From Chaenocephalus aceratus (Eukaryota; Chordata; Actinopteri; Perciformes; Channichthyidae), in assembly GCA_023974075.1 (NCBI GenBank), contig CM043799.1, positions 1,891,545-1,955,544 of the forward strand: a stretch of DNA of 64,000 nucleotides. The letters run 5' to 3'. The notes beneath the pieces were generated by a model. It made no database searches and had not been told where the DNA came from. It saw only the letters and a list, made by a program, of their open reading frames with translations. The position numbers and the translations under genes were made by a program. Positions 62,253 through 64,000 of the stretch are shown here, piece after piece. The number at the start of each line of letters is the position of its first letter. Within the stretch, counting starts at the first letter, position 1.

Positions 62253-62898
62253 AGGCGCATTCACACCGCAGTACTTTTCCCACAAAGGTTTATGAGAACT
62301 TAGTTCAGATCGCGTTCACACCGGAATAAGTCCCTGGGGGAGGATTAGGCAAATGAAGCCGCTGACGTCACTTCTTCTTCTGCTTTGGGTTTACTGGCAG
62401 GCCGCAAACCACTTCACGGCGTACACTGCTGCCCAAAGTCCCCGGCCGGAAGTCCCCGGAGTTGGGGAATGGCTTCAGTAGAAGCTGCTGGGAGTCCCAG
62501 CAGCTTCTACTGAAGCCTTCCGAGTAAATCGCCAGAACGCCGACACCTCCTCATCTCCACCGCTCCCATGTTTTCTTTTGTGTTGCCATAAGTTAGTCTC
62601 TCTGCATTTCTGCGCTGGGCTAATGCTAATGATAATAATGCTAATGCGAGGATAATAAAATGGCGGCTTCACAAAACTTTTTTGGAGTTTTACGGGGCGT
62701 GGTTTGCAATCCGCCCAGCCAATCAGAAATAGGAACCTTTTTCTCCCACGAAAGTCCCTGCTCTCTAGCAGGGACAGAAAAGGGGGTGGAAAGGTTCTCA
62801 TGAACTAATTTTAGTTCCGGCTCTTTTTGGTGTGAACGCAATATTTCGGAACTATATCGGAACTAAAGTGGGAATAGTACTGCGGTGTAAACGCGCCT
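62253..62898. mobile_element. Palindromic DNA-transposon MITE
   Basis: Ends AGGCGCATTCACACCGCAGT and ...ACTGCGGTGTAAACGCGCCT are inverted repeats, flanked by ACA on both sides (62250-62252 and 62899-62901). That 3-bp duplication would suit a Harbinger-like element, although ACA is not the usual TWA. The interior has a perfect 23-bp hairpin at 62471-62517 and no transposase. Confidence 0.75.
62471..62517. repeat. Perfect hairpin, 23-bp arms, 1-base loop
   Basis: GGCTTCAGTAGAAGCTGCTG and its exact reverse complement are separated by a single G after three further paired bases on each side. Confidence 0.95.
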
Positions 62899-63244
62899 AC
62901 AGATGACAGTAGGCATGTCAAAGTGCTCTTTTGTGGTGTAAGGACTCCTCTAGTTAACACTACTATCTATATACACGACATTCATAACATACCGCTAATG
63001 TAGGAACAAACTTTTTGTGTTTTTTGTTTATTCGCTGTTTACCCTTCAGTCTTTTGTTCATTTCCCTTCTATGAAAAAGCAGCAGAGTGGTGGCTCTGTT
63101 CCTGAGGATCCTCCCTCTAACACATGTAGCCTCCTGGAGACACTCAACCTTTTGAAATATTAACATTCCCCCTCTTTTTGTTTTATTCACCAAGCTCTCC
63201 TCACATTGTGGGAGTAAAAAGAATAAATAGATATATGTGTGATA
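62899..63244. other. Unique DNA, nothing recognised
   Basis: No domain, RNA gene or element end seen; the antisense 107-codon frame is Lys/Arg-rich without motifs. Confidence 0.4.
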
Positions 63245-63500
63245 ATAATTCCTTTCATTTATTATAGCGCTTTTCCAGATGCTCAAAGCGCTTTATAAAT
63301 ACACACATATCATACATGTAACGGTCGGTGGACAATACCCACAGGAGCAAATTCAGGTGAAGTGTCTTGCCCAAGGATAGAACGGCTTTACAGACGCAGT
63401 GGCGGGTTTCAAACTGGTGTTCCCCAACGCCCCCTTGATCTGATGATCAACGCAGATCCCACTGCGCCACTCCGCCCATCTTCACACCTCGAAGTCATCA
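63245..63500 (+). mobile_element. Fish LINE-type tail repeat (TTATAGCGCTTTTC family)
   Basis: Reads TTTATTATAGCGCTTTTCC...CTCAAAGCGCTTTATAAATAC, then AAGTGTCTTGCCCAAGGATA and a TTTCAAACTGGTGTTCC...CACTGCGCCACTCCGCCC block. This chain recurs throughout teleost genomes as a multicopy repeat, but its class is uncertain. Confidence 0.55.
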
Positions 63501-63577
63501 AGGCGCTTTACAAGTACACATTACACACATGTCATACAAGCAACAGTCATGGACTGTGGACAGTACCCTGTTGAGGT

Positions 63578-64000
63578 CTCCATATTAGGTTGAATACTTA
63601 AAACGAAAGTTAATTATAATCAAATATAATCAATTATATTCTTATATAACCCACAATGAAAATGCTTCATATTTTATGATTTTCTATATTTACAGTATAA
63701 ACAAAGTGGTTTGTTAAGTTGAGTGTAAGACCTATTATGGTTTATGAGGTGTCCCTGATAAGAGAGGAGAGACAGTTTCTTCTCACAGCAGTGCACAGCT
63801 CCTGACTTAAGGAGAAATATACTGAGGCCCCGAAAAGGTGTTTATGCCATAGCCGAGAATAATGTTTTCCAGTCCTGCACACTAGAGGTCATGACCTTTT
63901 TACACAAACATGGGAAGGTGTGTCTTATGCCATAGCCACAGAATATGTCTGGACAAGTCCAGTCCTGCACACTAGAGGCCATGCCCAGTTTCCACAAATA
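63578..64000 (+). mobile_element. LTR-type repeat, second copy, cut by window end
   Basis: Matches 53268-53600 closely (TAATCAAATATAATCAATTA; AATGAAAATGCTTCATATTTTA; GGAAGGTGTGTCTTATGCCA). A sub-block, CAGTCCTGCACACTAGAGG, is itself duplicated at 63869 and 63960. The TATA region and array would lie beyond the window. Confidence 0.65.

Noticed and set aside
53256..64000. Direct LTR-like copies at 53.3 and 63.6 kb as ends of one provirus
   Set aside because: The interval holds a hAT element, a transposase-like gene, another LTR and unique DNA, and no gag, pol or env.

Overview
The window is intergenic, repeat-rich DNA from a teleost fish. The evidence is the repeat content: fish-type L2 LINE bodies and 3' tails, hAT, piggyBac and PIF-Harbinger elements with intact target-site duplications, fish-style LTRs, and very long (GT)n tracts. 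I recognise no exon of a conserved host protein gene, no rRNA and no convincing functional tRNA. Most long open frames are artefacts of microsatellites or tandem arrays.

Layout. 0-4 kb: LINE 3' fragment, (TGCG)n and a 22-bp minisatellite. 4-13 kb: mostly single-copy sequence with AT-rich, homeobox-site-rich blocks that look like conserved non-coding elements (4.1-4.6, 6.4-6.8, 10.6-12.2 kb), broken by a piggyBac fragment, a hAT end and two long GT tracts. 13.3-15.5 kb: a Gypsy-type element whose interior is three tandem arrays, flanked by a 5-bp target duplication. 15.5-17.9 kb: LINE and hAT debris and degenerate promoter-like repeats. 17.9-21.2 kb: a compact row of decayed small genes, all on the + strand, each group followed by a polyadenylation signal. 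These resemble an endogenous virus-like element of unknown family. 21.3-26.5 kb: a large palindromic locus with a hAT element, head-to-head 177-bp satellite arrays around a copy of part of the virus-like gene, and a piggyBac mosaic. 26.7-35.5 kb: LTR, inverted copies of an unnamed repeat, hAT MITEs, a Harbinger MITE and GT tracts. 36.3-38.4 kb: piggyBac element and a hAT (Charlie-like) MITE with perfect 8-bp duplication. 40.4-42.1 kb: GT tracts and local duplications. 42.4-46.8 kb: a nearly full-length L2-clade LINE headed by eight ~85-bp tandem monomers. 48.6-49.5 kb: DIRS-like reverse transcriptase relic and a second Harbinger copy. 50-54.4 kb: GT tract, MITE, LTR with a 55-bp array. 54.9-55.6 kb: hAT element with a BED-finger remnant. 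56.2-59.8 kb: a decayed gene on the - strand for a transposase-like protein family with a 'HGKGAPDG' motif, surrounded by many copies of a 17-bp motif. 59.9-64 kb: solo LTR, a further conserved-looking block, a palindromic MITE, a LINE tail and the start of another LTR.

How it works together: little here acts as a host pathway. The plausible functional host DNA is the set of conserved-looking non-coding blocks, which would fit a gene desert beside a developmental gene. The most unusual material is the virus-like gene row with its linked inverted satellite (17.9-26.5 kb) and the motif-studded transposase-like locus (56-60 kb).
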